Assembly: GCA_021234155.1 (NCBI GenBank)
Contig: JAJEKV010000058.1
Span: 6,086,600-6,150,599, forward strand
Direction: 5' to 3'
Length of the DNA: 64,000 nt
DNA from: Isoetes taiwanensis
Taxonomy: Eukaryota > Streptophyta > Lycopodiopsida > Isoetales > Isoetaceae
Below are positions 50,584 through 63,400 of the stretch, piece after piece. The position numbers and the translations under genes were made by a program. The notes below the pieces were generated by a model, which was given only the letters and a program-made list of their open reading frames with translations, was not told the origin of the DNA and did no database searches. How positions within the stretch are numbered: the stretch's first letter is position 1; each line of letters opens with the position of its first letter.

Positions 50584-53500
50584 TTGAGACAATATAATGC
50601 ACATTATCTTGCTTTGCAAGAGTTGAAGCTCCCTAAATTTGAGGCCTCCAATCTGGGAGATTGGATCTACCTGTGGTCTTCTTCAATTTGGATTGAAGCT
50701 AATGGTACTAGGGGGGCTTGGCTATTATTTGGAAAAAAATCTGCAGCACATCTCTTCTTGCAATAGTGTTTCAAAAAATGTGGCAGTCAGACCTTTTCCT
50801 TGAATAATTCCACCATTGGAGTCATAAATGTTTATGCCTCTACTTGTCCTAAGGAGAGAGAGAAACTTTGGCCTACAATCAATTCTTGGATTTCAAACAA
50901 CTCCAACATTGATTGGATCCTTGCCGGTGATTTTAACAATACTCCTACTTGGGACATGAAGCTTGGGAATAAAATTAATATGTCTATATCTCGAGAGAAC
51001 CTTGTTGGAATAAACTTTTAGCTGATTCATCCATGATTCACATTCCATCCTCTACCTCCATTTATTCTTGGTCTAATAAGCGTAAAGGAAGGGACAGAGT
51101 TTACCGTGCTTTAGACAGATTTTATATCTCTAACCCTCACTTTCGGATCTCTGACAATTGTTATGTATCAAGTGATGATGGAACATCTATCTCGACCACC
51201 AACCCCAATTTCTTTGTACCAAGCATCCGCTAAGTTCCCCAAGGGACATAAACATTCCTTTCAAACTCAACCGCTCTCTTCCACAATGTTTCTTTTCGCC
51301 AGGAGTTTGCTGATTTCTATTCTTCTATTGACTCAGTCTTTTTCAAATTCTTCTATGAAGAACTTTTATCATAAAATCAAAAAGGCTAAAGACTGGATCA
51401 AATCCTGGGCCAAAGATAAGCATAAAGCAAAAATTCAGGAAAAAGAGAGACTTCTGAGCAAAATGAAAGAAATTAGATCCTTGCTTCAAATTGATCCATA
51501 TAACCACAATCTTCATGTTGGAGAAGAAATTGTTGAGAATCTGATTAAAAATATAGAAGAAAGGGATGCCAGGTTCTCTGCAATTAAATGCAAAATTAAA
51601 TACAATAGTGAGATTGATCAGGGCTGCTCAAAATTTTTCTTTAGAGTGGCTAAGTGCAGGCTCCTAAAAAATTCCATCAATCAGGTTATTAACAATTATG
51701 GTACTTCTCTCAGTTCTATTCCTGATATTAAAAATTTCTTCTTTGAGAACTACTCCTCTCTGTTCAAAAAAAGTGATCTTTCTGCTACTGAAGTTGTGGA
51801 CAAAGATAAGTTCATTAGCAATCTAGACACAATCTTACCTTATCCAATTGATAATATGGATATTTCCCTTACTGCTACTCCCAATGAAGATGAGATATAT
51901 AAAACCTTGCTGAGTTTTTCCAAAGATAAGTCCCCTGGCCCAGATGGTTTTCCCCCAGAATTTTATATACAATTTTGGGATATTATGAAAAGAGATGTCA
52001 TCAGTCTTGTGCATGGATTTTGGAATTCCAATCATCTTCATCCCTCAATTTCTGCTGGTTTTATAACTCTAGTGCCTAAGGTTGACAACCCGAGCTCTTT
52101 CTCTGAATGGAGACCAATTTCTCTGACAAATTCATCTTACAAGCTATGTGCTAAAATTATTGCAAAGAGAATTCAATCTTATCTCCAAAAAAATATCAGT
52201 GTCAATCAAACTGCCTTTCTGCCTAATAGATTCATTCTGGATAATTACATCAGTGCCATGGAAGGCTTACACTTGAATGTAATTTCAAATCAATCTTGCA
52301 TCCTGTTGAAGTTGGATTTTAAAAGAGCATTTGATACAGTGAGCTGGGACTTTATTGACCTTGCTTTAAAAAAGATGGGCTTTCAGGCAAAGCTTATCTC
52401 TCTTATACATGGATTAAATTCTATGTCTAATTCTGCTGTGTTGATAAATGGTTCTCCCTCAAATTTCTTCCCTTTAGCTAAAGGTGTCAGACAGGGTTGC
52501 CCCCTAGCTCCCTATCTCTTTCTCATTGTTGCTGAAATGCTGACAAGGAGTGTGCTTCATTTGCAAAATTCGGGAGTTTTAGCTGGTCTGAAACTCCCAA
52601 ATAATTTGGATTCCCTCACAATATCTCAATATGCAGATGATACATTTGCTTTCCTGGACTCTAATACCAGAAATGTCAATACTTTCTTGGATCTTAGCAA
52701 AGAGTTCTCAGCTGCCTCTGGGGTCCATCTTAATTTGGATAAAAGTAAGATTATTGGAGATATTATCCAGCCTTCAATATGTGGCATATCTGTGCTCAAT
52801 ACCAATCAAGCCTCTAATCTCTTAGGCATGCCACTTTCTCTCAATCACAATTTAAAAGGTCTGTGGGATCCAATTCTACAAAGGATAAAGAGGAAGCTGA
52901 ATAATTATAGAAACTGTCTCTCTTTTGCAGGAAGGACAATTATTGCAAATTCTGTCCTAGCTTCTTCTCATGTCTATTTCTCCTCTGCCCTTGTTGCCCC
53001 TAAAGCAATTTATTCTGAGTTGGAGAAAGTAATCCGAAATTTCATCTGGAATGGGTCTCATCTCGTAAACTGGAACTCAATCTCTAGACCTAAAAATTTG
53101 GGAGGTCTGGGATGTAAAAATCTCCATTTACAGGCTTGTTCTCTGGCAGGTAAATATATATGGAGAACACTTATGGGGAATAATTCTCCTGCCTCCATTT
53201 TCATTGCTCATTGGCTGAATATTTCCTATCCTTCTGGTCATCCTTCTATTAAGCATTCACTCCCTGAATCTGCCTTTATTAATATTCATCCTGCTCCAAA
53301 TACTTCTCCTTTGATGAGGAATATGATTATGGCCTGGAATAAAATCCACCCTGAGCTAAAGAGAGATGATCTCCAAGATGCTACTATGAACACTAGCCTA
53401 TTTTGGTCACCTATTTTCTCTGATCCTCATTTAAAAGTTATGGCTATCAAGCATCCAAAAATTTATAGCAGATGGGCCACTAAAGGGATCACTACTATCA

Positions 53501-54330
53501 AGGATCTTTATAGAAATAATAATTCCTTTATTTCTTGGACTGCTTTAAAATCCGTGCTCAGAGGGACTTCCACTGATAAGAAAATGTATGTCTACTTTAA
53601 GACTATCCTAGCTACTTTCAATAATTTCAATGACTTCAATAGCTCGACTGGTTGCACTATAAATGGGAAGTTAGTCTATAAGGTAAAGGAAATTTACTCT
53701 TTGATAAATGTTGCTGATGCTCCTCTAAAAGCTATGATGAAATGGTCTTTGGATCATCCCCAAGTCCTTTCTCTTTTCAAAAATGTTTGGAACTCCTACT
53801 GCACTCCAAAAATCAGATTCTTTGTTTGGTTAATTGCACAAAAGAGCCTCACAAATTTGGTTTCTTTGTCTAGGAGAATTAATGTATCTACTGTCTGTCA
53901 CTCTGGCTGTTTTCAGAATGAGACTTTAGAGCATATCTTTCTTTGTCCCAAACTTAGACCTTTCTAGATTTGGTTCATTGATAAAACTGGCCATTACCTT
54001 AAAAAAAGGAACTTTGATGACATTATTGACTTCGTGCAACAAGGTGATATCTTTGCTAATACTCTTGTCCATACTGCCTTATGGAACATTTGGAAGTCTA
54101 GAAATAGAATCCTTTATGCCTCTAAACCTCTTTCTACTTTCTGGATTAAAATGCATTTCCAGTTAGATATTGAAGCTATTGCCACATGTCACAAGAGGAA
54201 AGCTGGAGATAAATACAACACTTGTTGGAATGTGATAGGGCTTTTCAGGGGCCACTTTGACTTATTTGTTTCCAACCTCAATGTTATTGATTCTAATGCT
54301 CCATACTCTGATTGTGACAGATTATCTTAA
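50584..54330 (+). pseudogene. LINE ORF2: endonuclease, reverse transcriptase, zf-RVT
   Basis: Endonuclease motifs lie in three frames: LALQELKLP (50605), GVINVYAS and ILAGDFNNTP (50818-50950), and SIYSWSNKRKGRDRVYRALDR (51058-51120). The frame from 51163 then stays open to 53967. It has KSPGPDGFPPEFY, LLKLDFKRAFDTVSWDF, GVRQGCPLAPYLF, the catalytic QYADDTFAF, LNLDKSKI and the thumb. It ends in the zinc-binding region (NVSTVCHSGCF...ETLEHIFLCP). After a stop at 53967 the typical tail continues (TALWNIWKSRNR) to 54330. The reverse transcriptase itself looks intact; the endonuclease is broken in at least two places. Confidence 0.9.
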
Positions 54331-54814
54331 GTTTCTTAAAGGAGAAGGATCCACAAAACTGAATACAGATATTGACAGCTATGAATTATCTCTGCACCAA
54401 AATCAGGGAGCTGGGAAAGAACTAACACTGAAGCAGCTATGTGACATGACAGATGAATTTTTACAGGAGGTAGAGAGATCTAAGCAAAAGGAAGCAGTAT
54501 GGGCAGCAATATACACCAGGGAACTCATGCAAATGCATATTCTGTTCCATTTTCTTGCTAATTCCCACTTTGCCATGACAGAAGAGCAGTTGAGTAGGTA
54601 TAGAGAAATGTATTACAGTCACAAGCTTCTGACAGATTTACATGGTACTTTACTGTTACTCATGGGGAAGGAAAGTCTGAATATGCTATTAGTACAGAAT
54701 GACTGTGGCAGAAATACTTACTCTATGGGTTCGATAGCAGAATTCTATCAGCACTACAATGAGTGGTTTGACAACAACCCTAACAGCCAAGACCAATCCT
54801 CTTTACTATTCTAA
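54257..54814 (+). CDS. Unrecognised extra ORF downstream of LINE ORF2
   Basis: An open frame of up to 185 codons overlaps the end of ORF2 in another frame and runs on for about 490 bp beyond it. The distinctive part starts around DYLKFLKGEGSTKLNTD. It is rich in helix-forming and charged residues (LTLKQLCDMTDEFLQEVERS; KEAVWAAIYTRELMQMHILF; LSRYREMYYSHKLLTDLHG). I recognise no domain; in particular it lacks the RNase H motifs that some plant LINEs carry here. It ends 370 bp before the poly(A). It may be a C-terminal extension of ORF2 reached by frameshift, a third ORF, or a captured host exon. Confidence 0.5.
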   Translation: MTYLFPTSMLLILMLHTLIVTDYLKFLKGEGSTKLNTDIDSYELSLHQNQGAGKELTLKQLCDMTDEFLQEVERSKQKEAVWAAIYTRELMQMHILFHFLANSHFAMTEEQLSRYREMYYSHKLLTDLHGTLLLLMGKESLNMLLVQNDCGRNTYSMGSIAEFYQHYNEWFDNNPNSQDQSSLLF

Positions 54815-55206
54815 ACCCTTCCCATGCCTGCCAATCATGTTCATGATCCCTATTTCCAGAATTCATTTTTGAAGATCATGTTTGGTATTTTTGTTTACAT
54901 TTACAGGAAATTTGAAGACTCTATTTTGAGGTGCTCAACACAGATAGCTGACTTCTTGCTGCTCTGAAATATTTAACTCTCTTTTGAGATTCTGCTGATA
55001 CTTGATATTACTACTGTTGGTACCATAGATATTAGCTGGATTCTATCACTAATTGTTTTTGTTCTCTCTGATGCTCAACTCTTGTGAGTATCAAATTTTC
55101 ACCTTTGTCATGCTATCTTCAAGCTTGACAATTGGTTTGTATGGCTTTATCTAATTAATGAAAAAATCAACCCTTACTCTCAAAAAAAAAAAAAAAAATC
55201 TTCTAG

Positions 55207-55458
55207 GGCACACTTGCCTATTAGACGTTCTTTGTTGATGAATTTATCGTATATACCATCTCAGATTTCTATCGTCTTGAGGATAGTTTCGGCCAAATAT
55301 AAAGCTTTGACTTAGAGAAATAGATTCATAGAGATGATTTAGATAATCACATACTTATGTTTCAACTTGCGTTGGCAGCCTTCTGATTTGCATGCAGATA
55401 TGTCATCATGACCAAGATGTGTACATCAAGCGCTTGAATGCTAACACCACTTGTTATG
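55207..55458. other. Flank between LINE and repeat D
   Basis: DNA between the LINE end and the start of the match with copy C. It is absent from copy C, where cttatgactagac joins gaacattgtgaagc almost directly, so it was deleted there or gained here. Confidence 0.5.
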
Positions 55459-56440
55459 GACATTGTGAAGCACTTTTGTTTTCTCGAGATTATCATTTCC
55501 TGAGGTGCTTAGGAGAGAAGCTATTCGCTAGGTGTTTGGCTATAATACGAGAGCTTTAAATTGTGGTAAATTGGGGGATATGAGGACTGGCGGCACTCAA
55601 AGTCATATTGTCCTCTAACCCAATGCTCATTGTGACAAATCCGGGGATATGTCTTTTTTTCAAGTTATGCAAGCGGGGTAAAAGTTTTTTATTTTTTAAG
55701 TAGCATACCGAGTTCTTGCATTTAGTATTTCTTCTTTCTTCCACGTGCATGCATTCTTGCATGTGATATTAACTTAGTCTCAGATGCTAGCAATTATCAT
55801 CAGGCACCATAGTAGAGTTCTTATACCTTTGTGCACAAAGATGAAACTCATTGATGTTAAATGGAGAAACATTGAAAAGCTTGAATGATTGAATGGTTAG
55901 CATATCTTAAAATAGCACTTGGCATATATAAACGTGGTATTGTGACTATGAAGACTCATATAAATTTTAACATGCATCATTTCATAACAAATAGTACATA
56001 CTCTACTTTTGAAGGACTAAAACACAACTTCTTCTCCTATTTGTATCCTCTTAAACATACGCAACCTTCTTTTAAGTATCCAAAATAGCACCAACACAAT
56101 CAAGCAACTTAATCCAGAAATTGTCATATAGTTTCTAAAGGCTATAAATTAAATTTCAAAACACATTGGCTACTTATTGAGGCACTAACTCAACTCAAAA
56201 GGTGACATCCCTACATATTCAAGCGACTTCCCATACTAGCTCTTTTTAAAATCCTCTACCAATCATCCCCATATAAACCCAAACACCCCCTCTCCCGGTC
56301 ATTGTCACTCTTAAGTTGCTGGTAAATTCCAAGTATTAACCACCCTCCCCGAGCACACACACAACGACAACATCGTTAGTTAACATAATGCATAATAGCA
56401 CTTGCCACGAAAATTGTGACTAGCCAACATGCCATGGTTA
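55459..56440 (+). repeat. Segmental repeat, right part of copy A (matches 62533-63450)
   Basis: From acattgtgaagca onward this matches copy C with scattered substitutions and short indels (for example 'ggtgtttggctataat', 'tgaaggact(a/g)aaacacaac', 'gcgacttcccatac'). No gene is recognised; short open frames here are shared by both copies but show no known domain. Confidence 0.85.
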
Positions 56441-57658
56441 ATCGCCTAATCCTCATAATCGCCTAATCCTGGCCATTGAACCAAGGCATATAACAGAGAA
56501 TATGCCAAACCCTCAAGCTATGGCCGTCCATCCCAAAATAGGATGGGGTGAAACCCCATTTTCCACGTCATCCAAAGGTGAGCTAGAACATATTCCAACG
56601 AAGTCAACCAAGTACATACTCAGTCAGTAATGAAGAACAAGCAAAGAGGCACTCCAAACAGATTTAGCAAAGTCCATTGCTGCTGTGCAGCATAATTCAG
56701 TAGAAGTTTGATACTTGCAAACAGATTAACAAGAGGAGGTCTTCAGTGCATGGCCGAGCTGCATGCTCTCCACAACACAGGCACAATGCACTTAACAATG
56801 GCATTCAAACATGTACATACAGAGTATTTGACACCAACTATACATGCATTGTTCACAGATTAAAGGACCCAGTAGCGCTGCAGCACCCAGCAGCATAGCG
56901 CCCACAGCATATCATGAATCTACTTCACAAGGACAGCCACACAGCAGTTATCTGCCAACATACTGCAGCTTCAGCAAAACAATTGGGGATTTGAACCCCC
57001 TGCCAAGAGACGGCAGTGCCAATGCCCTGCCATGAAAAGCTTCTTACAAGAACAAAATAAAACCTACTACTGTGCTAAACTAGAACTACTGTGGAAAACT
57101 AAAATAAAACCTACTACTAGAAATACTGTGGTAAACTAAAATAAAACCTACTACTGTGCCATGAAACAATGCAAAAAATGATGGGGTTTCTTATGTGACC
57201 CTGCTCACACTCCTCTTGCAAATCCTGAAATCGTCACTCTGCAAAAAAAAAACACAAACTGTTGGGCATCCTCAACGCTTTCTACATGCTGGAACGACTC
57301 CGCTAGAACAACTCCGCCAGCAAGAAAAATTAGCCTTAGGAGGCAAACTCTGTTTCTTAGACCTAGCTGCCCTTTTCAGCATCTTACCTCGATTCCAATA
57401 CCACTTGCAGGCCCGGGACCAGAAGAGAAGATGTCTCCACAAGGTAAAAACAGCAACACAAACACAGAAGTTGCAGATGAAGGCAAACTCAGAGCAAGTA
57501 CACGAACACGGCTACCACGATACAAAAGACAGGACACTGCAAACAACAAATTCCAAAGCGGCACTCACCTCGCACTGGACTCCACCTCCAGATCGGAAGT
57601 CGCTCCACCTCTGCCCCATCGCCTCCACGCGCCCAAACCCCAACAGTAAACAGCCCAG
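56441..57658. other. Non-duplicated DNA with a 202-codon open frame of unknown nature
   Basis: The frame 57195-57803 (+) is open but has no recognised domain, is rich in Lys, Thr, Pro and Ser, and its last third lies in a repeated unit, so I do not call a gene. Near 57060-57165 the phrase 'aaaacctactact' occurs three times. Confidence 0.4.
56975..57036 (-). repeat. Possible tRNA-derived SINE head
   Basis: On the minus strand GGTTCAAATCC (56997-56987) matches the tRNA B box (GGTTCGANTCC), and TGGCAGGGCATTGG about 25 bp before it resembles an A box. The surrounding stems do not form a proper cloverleaf, so it is not a functional tRNA. A SINE tail was not identified. Confidence 0.25.
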
Positions 57659-58729
57659 TTCTGAAAATGTAGACCCTCGACCTTGCAAATCCCACATCTC
57701 AATTTCCAACGTCAGCAAAATACCCTCTAAGCATACGAATACACCATTTAACCATCGAAAACCTTATGTAATATCCACCCCAACCAACAATTGCCCAACA
57801 TAATTGAACCCAAGTAACTCAATAAATCAGTAAAATGGTAAATTCTAAATATATTATTGCGAACGATAAAAAGCATCCAAATGCATGGACTACATATAGA
57901 AAGGTAACTTGCATTTTCTTGTTATATAGTTTGTATGGACAATTGCAATTATGTTATATACTTGGAACCCAAATGTAACTTGAGAGACCTTTGCTTCCTC
58001 ATATCAGTATGTAAACGATCGTATGTTATTCTAAGCTGGAACTTTTAATCCTTAGGTAGCATAATCCAATCCTGCCAAAACTTTATGCATTCCTAGAATC
58101 ATACGTTTTGAAAGCATATTTGGCTTTATAATCATAAGCTGTTATTGCTTTCTAGATATCATAGCATTATCTTAAAATAACATGAATTACACCAAACACA
58201 TGCTCTTCTTAAGGTACATGGCAGCCAAATATGTCCCTAGAAATGTGGCTTGTTGGGCCTTCAAGACCAAGCTTGGAGGTCCTAAGTATAGTGCATAAAC
58301 CATATTCTGCGCATTTTAACCATATTGGATTTTCTATTTTTAAGGTTCAGGCTCATTTGACTTTGTGCTTGCAAAATGTAGAAATATAAAGGCCTTGCAT
58401 GCTATTAAGACGGCTGTCTTTGTTGAAAATTAGAATCCAAGGAAATGTTCAAAGTACATCGCATACGGCTGACTATGGTAAGCCTGCACTCTGTAACAAC
58501 ATAGAATGTGCAGCCATGCCACGTTCTAAAAATGTAAACTCTCGACCTTGCAAATCCCACATCTCAATTTCCAACGTCAGCAAAATACCCTCTAAGCATA
58601 CGAATACACCATTTAACCATCGAAAACCTTATGTAATATCCACCCCAACCAACAATTGCCCAACATAATTGAACCCAAGTAACTCAATAAATCAGTAAAA
58701 TGGTAAATTCTAAATATATTATTGCGAAT
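57659..58729 (+). repeat. Direct repeats flanking a capping-enzyme segment (copy B)
   Basis: A unit of about 200 bp (starting ...aaaatgtagaccctcgacc, ending attattgcgaa) occurs at about 57659-57862 and again at 58522-58729. Between them lies 57861-58520, which matches the capping-enzyme tail segment at 44891-45552 and 60537-61115. The last 68 bp of the unit also stand at 60470-60540 before copy C, and about 25 bp at 63466-63490. The unit encodes no known protein. The arrangement is a tandem duplication or a direct-repeat-bounded insertion. Confidence 0.8.
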
Positions 58730-58867
58730 ACAAGTCTTAAAGGAAATCCCCCATGTGCCATCTCACGGTAGGTGTGTAATTGTATTATTGCTTTTGTTTT
58801 GCATCGTGGATGTCTATTAAGATATTACTTAGGTAGATGTGCTTAATTCACGTCATTATAGTAGCTA

Positions 58868-59483
58868 CCGATGAGCTACTTCATCCTAAAGTGGCAGTTC
58901 TTTAGTGGCAGATTCTTCATAGATGTCTTTGGGTTAATGTGCTTGTCCACAAGTTTCATCCTAGAATACCAGATCAGTGTCCAATATACAAGCGTGAATC
59001 TGAGACCATTGAGCATTGCTTTTTTTATGTGTGACCACCTCAGATAGGTATGGGATTGGTTCTTCTCTCTTTTTCAAGTTTCACTAACAAGTTAACAAGA
59101 GCTCTTGGCAATTTGCCCAAGCACTCTTGGGAGTTACAAAGCCCGGACTTTTCATCTTCTGGCCAGGATGGTTGCTTTGGACTATCTGGAAAAAAACGAA
59201 GATTGGTAATCTTCAAAGGTTTGGATATTGTGGCAGATAACCGTGTTCTCCAGGAAATGCAAAGTCACATTGCTAAGTTGTATCATTGTCCTTCACTTGC
59301 CCCTCGTAGAGGCGATTGATCTTTGAGGAGCATTTGGATGTACGCTCTTATGCTTAGGTAGGTTGCTTCACTCGGTGGGTCTCTGCTTATCCACTGAGAT
59401 TTTATTCCTGTCTCTGCACTTATACTTGTATTTGACTCTTGATTAAACAAAGTCTGATGTCCTTCAACAAAAAAAAAAAAAAA
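58868..59483 (+). mobile_element. 5'-truncated LINE insertion with TSD
   Basis: The fragment encodes a decayed zf-RVT segment (SETIEHCFF after a C-P remnant), then a 3' region like that of the LINE at 1-874, and ends in a 16-base run of A (59468-59483 region). It is flanked by tatagtagcta (ends at 58866) and catagtagcta (59485-59495). Copy C has this sequence uninterrupted near 63594-63604 (tcatagtagctat), which shows the pre-insertion site directly. Confidence 0.85.
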
Positions 59484-59938
59484 TCATAGTAGCTATCGAA
59501 CTTGCGCCTACTCTCGTTTGGACCACCCCACCATCGATGATTTATTTTGCTTCATTTTGTTCGCTAGATGCGTTCCAAGTCATCTGATCAATTCAAAGTT
59601 GGTTGATTGAAACATTAAAATATAACAAGTGTGCCAAACCCAGACTATAACAATGAAGGATAGATTTGCTGGTCGCGTGTTTCCCATGCTAGCATCGAGG
59701 TTGGACCCATATTTGGTCCCAATAATCCTCTTATGAATGCTGGAATTAAATAAACAACTTACCCTAAATGTACAACTTACCTCAAGAATTGTTTGAGATC
59801 AATCTATTGTGTGTCTCTTTCCGCCTATTTGATGCTTACGTAACTGGCACAAAAGAACATACCGTTGCTCCATTATGTATTGGAAGAGGACTTGAACACC
59901 AGATCCAAATTCTTGCATTATTGAACTTTTGGCCCAAC
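59484..59938 (+). repeat. Segmental repeat, right part of copy B (matches 63600-64000)
   Basis: From ttgcttcattttgttcgctag to gaacttttggcc the two stretches match with few differences. The window ends inside copy C, so the full unit is longer than seen. Short frames here carry no known domain. Confidence 0.85.
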
Positions 59939-60469
59939 CATTCTAGTTCTTGCAGATAAAGAGATCTATATTTTAACACCTATCACCTAGAGAATTTAAT
60001 TTTTGCTACATATATTGAAGGATGTTGTAGGATCTATAAAGGATGCTAGCCTAATCCCAAATGCAACTGAACATGAACATACATGTCCTAAGCTACAACT
60101 TAAATGTCATTGCTCATTCTAACATTGTCCAAACATTCAGATATAATTAGCTGAGTCTCCAAGAGCTCAAAAAATTGAGAGAATATCTGGCTAGAGAGAA
60201 TAACACTTGGACTTCAGCATCTTGGATCTTAATCTTGCTCAACTAAAAGTTGATGCCAGCTATTTTTCTAGCTCATGTACCTTCTATTATCATTACAGGC
60301 TCACTATAAAGAGCGTTTCATGGATGAGCATGTGGACGTAGTTGTTAAGATACACATAGATTTCTCCACTTTATATTCAATTACTCCATGTCCAAAGTTT
60401 GTGCCATAAATGGCACTTATTGAAATACATATGCTTTACATAGAAATACATATGCTTGAAATACATATG
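59939..60469. other. Spacer between copies B and C
   Basis: No gene is recognised. Near 60425-60470 the word gaaatacatatgc is repeated three times. Confidence 0.45.
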
Positions 60470-63400
60470 CCCAACATAATTGAACCCAAGTAACTCAATA
60501 AATCAGTAAAATGGTAAATTCTAAATATATTATTGCGAACGATAAAAAGCATCCAAATGCATGGACTACATATAGAAAGGTAACTTGCATTTTCTTGTTA
60601 TATGTAAACGATCGTATGTTATTCTAAGCTGGAACTTTTAATCCTTAGGTAGCATAATCCAATCCTGCCAAAACTTTATGCATTCCTAGAATCATACGTT
60701 TTGAAAGCATATTTGGCTTTATAATCATAAGCTGTTATTGCTTTCTAGATATCATAGCATTATCTTAAAATAACATGAATTACACCAAACACATGCTCTT
60801 CTTAAGGTACATGGCAGCCAAATATGTCCCTAGAAATGTGGCTTGTTGGGCCTTCAAGACCAAGCTTGGAGGTCCTAAGTATAGTGCATAAACCATATTC
60901 TGCGCATTTTAACAATATTGGATTTACTATTTTTAAGGTTCAGGCTCATTTGACTTTGTGCTTGCAAAATGTAGAAATATAAAGGCCTTGCATGCTATTA
61001 AGACGTCTGTCTTTGTTGAAAATTAGAATCCAAGGAAATGTTCAAAGTACATCGCATACAGCTGACTATGGTAAGCCTGCACTCTGTAACAACATAGAAT
61101 GTGCAGCCATGCCCCACATGTTGTGTCTATCATATACATTGAAAATACAAATAACGTATATATAATTTTCAAGTGAAGTAGTCAACACATGAAGAGTATA
61201 CGTAATGATTATATATACTGTTTAAAAGGCTTTGCTTGACATGCAAATGGATATTCCTTCACAAATCCTGGTTGATTGAGATATAACCTTATAAATGACC
61301 ACCTTTTATTTCATCATGTTTATGTTGCAAGCAATGGCATCTGCCATTTCTTTGTAGCTTTGAGCAAATGAGCTAAGCACATAGTGAAATTGTAATTTAT
61401 AGGCATAATTGTATATGATTAAATCTACACCTTAAGATGAACTACACATTATATGGATATGGGATACCTTTGAGGATATCTTCACCATATAATACATAAA
61501 AGTACTATCCTATCTATAATACAGTGGAGAGAAACAAACTGAAGTGCTATTGCTATGGCCACATTGAAGATATATGTGAGATTTTATTTGTACGATTGGA
61601 TTGGTGTCACTTGGCTATTATGTATTATGGTATTCATCAGATCCATCCTTCCCAATTTTCGGAGCTTTGGATACAAGATTCTCAGCCTTCCTCTCAAGGA
61701 TAGCGATGTGCCTAATTAGGTTGTTCCTGTATAAAGATTTATTTTTTAGTTCAAGATCTTGCTCTGGATTTTAAATGACTCCATATTTTTGTTTGTCCAT
61801 GACCAGATTCTTGCCATCAGAGTCCCTCCTCTAAGTTTTGTTGCATTTTATGTATCTAAAAGGCAAATTCTCGACTTACGTCAGAGTGCACTTGTACAAC
61901 AACATAACCAACAAAGTTTGGTTTTGATTTAACACGTGTGTAACTTAAAAGTTGTTAAAATGGTTAGACCCTCCCATTTCCAGACTTACTTTCTGGTTTG
62001 ATATATATATGCTGGCCCTTGAAAACCCCTCGACCCTACTATACATATAAGAGTAACATCCTATTTAGAAGATCTATAATCAGCCACTGGTTTAATGCAT
62101 CTTCAGTATCTCATTTCCTAATGTCTCATGCTAAGCCTAGACTAGATCATGGTTAGTTGTGCACATCTTTTAGTTTAACTCCATAACTGCAAAGGACAAA
62201 GATATTATAGGTCACAATGTATAATCACATGAGGGGTTTGCTTGTGTCAGTTGCTATTGCTACTTTTGAGATGTCGTACTTGGTTTTTATGTATAAAGAA
62301 AAGGTAGATATCTAAATGAGACTGCATTTTGGTTTTTATCTATAAAGTGCAATCTAATCGAGGCTTGTTTATGTCTTAGTCTGCATTGACGCACATCCGA
62401 ACAAATGGATATTCAAATAAGAGGCGAACCTGCCTTTAGAGGATTGTGGCATGTGAACTTTGAGCCTTTAAAGCTTTGATTCATTTAGAAGTAGCATTTT
62501 AAATTCCTAGCTTATGACTAGACTGTCGAAGAACATTGTGAAGCAATTTTGTTTTGTTGAGATTATCATTTCCTGAGGTGCTTAGGAGAGAAGCTATTTG
62601 CTGGGTGTTTGGCTATAATATGAGAGCTTTAAATTGTGGTAAATTGGGGGATATGAGGACTGGCAGCACCAAAGTCATATTGTCCTCTAACCCAATGTTC
62701 ATTGTGACAAATCCAGGGATATGTCTTTTCGGTTATGCTAGCAAGTAAAAAGTTTTTATTTTTTTAATTAGCATACTGAGTTCTTGCATTTAGTATTTCT
62801 TCTTTCTTCCATCTGCATGCATTCTTTCATGTGATATTAACTTAGTCTCATATGCTAGCAATTATCATCAGGCACCATAGTAGAGTTCTTATACCTTTGT
62901 GCACAGCATGAAACTCATTGATGTTAAATGGAGAAACATTGAAAAGCTTGAAAAAATGATTGAATGGTTAGCATATTTTAAAATAGCACTTGGCATAAAC
63001 GTGGTATTGTGACTATGATGACTCATATAAATTTTAACATGCATCATTTCGTAACAATTAGTACATACTCTACTTTTGAAGGACTGAAACACAACTTCTT
63101 CTCCTATTGTGTCCTCTTAAACATATGCAACCTTCTTTTAAGTATCCAAACTAGCACCAACACAATCAAGCAACTCAATCGAGAAATTGTCATATAGTTT
63201 CTAAAGGCTATAAATTAAATTTCAAAACACATTGGCTACTTATTGAGGGACTAACTCAACTCAAAAGGTGACATCCCTAGATATTCAAGCGACTTCCCAT
63301 ACTAGGCTCTTTTTAAAATCCTCTACCAATCTCGTCCCCATATACCCCCAACACCCTTACAACGACAACATCGTAGGACGTACACGAAATGGTTGAATAG

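Larger units (their letters stand above)
47330..55197 (+). mobile_element. Nearly full-length LINE (L1-type), 7.9 kb, second family
   Basis: A TSD atcttctag is seen at 47321-47329 and right after the A run at 55198-55206. The inside has ORF1 remnants with a zinc knuckle, an endonuclease, a long open reverse transcriptase (51163-53967), the zf-RVT domain and an extra downstream ORF (54257-54814) before the 3' untranslated region and a 17-base A run. It interrupts the repeated segment A/D between 47283 and 55459. Its sequence and 3' end differ from the LINE at 6351, so it is another family. The open 934-codon RT suggests a fairly young copy. Confidence 0.9.

Noticed and set aside
56986-57036. 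Functional tRNA gene on the minus strand
   Set aside because: Only the T-arm region fits; acceptor, D and anticodon stems do not pair properly.
57195-57803. 202-codon open frame as a gene
   Set aside because: Low-complexity composition, no domain, and its last third lies in a repeated unit that also appears at 58522-58729 fused to a different upstream sequence.
59768-59959. Small conserved ORF shared by copies B and C
   Set aside because: Sharing follows from the recent segmental duplication, and neither strand gives a recognised domain.
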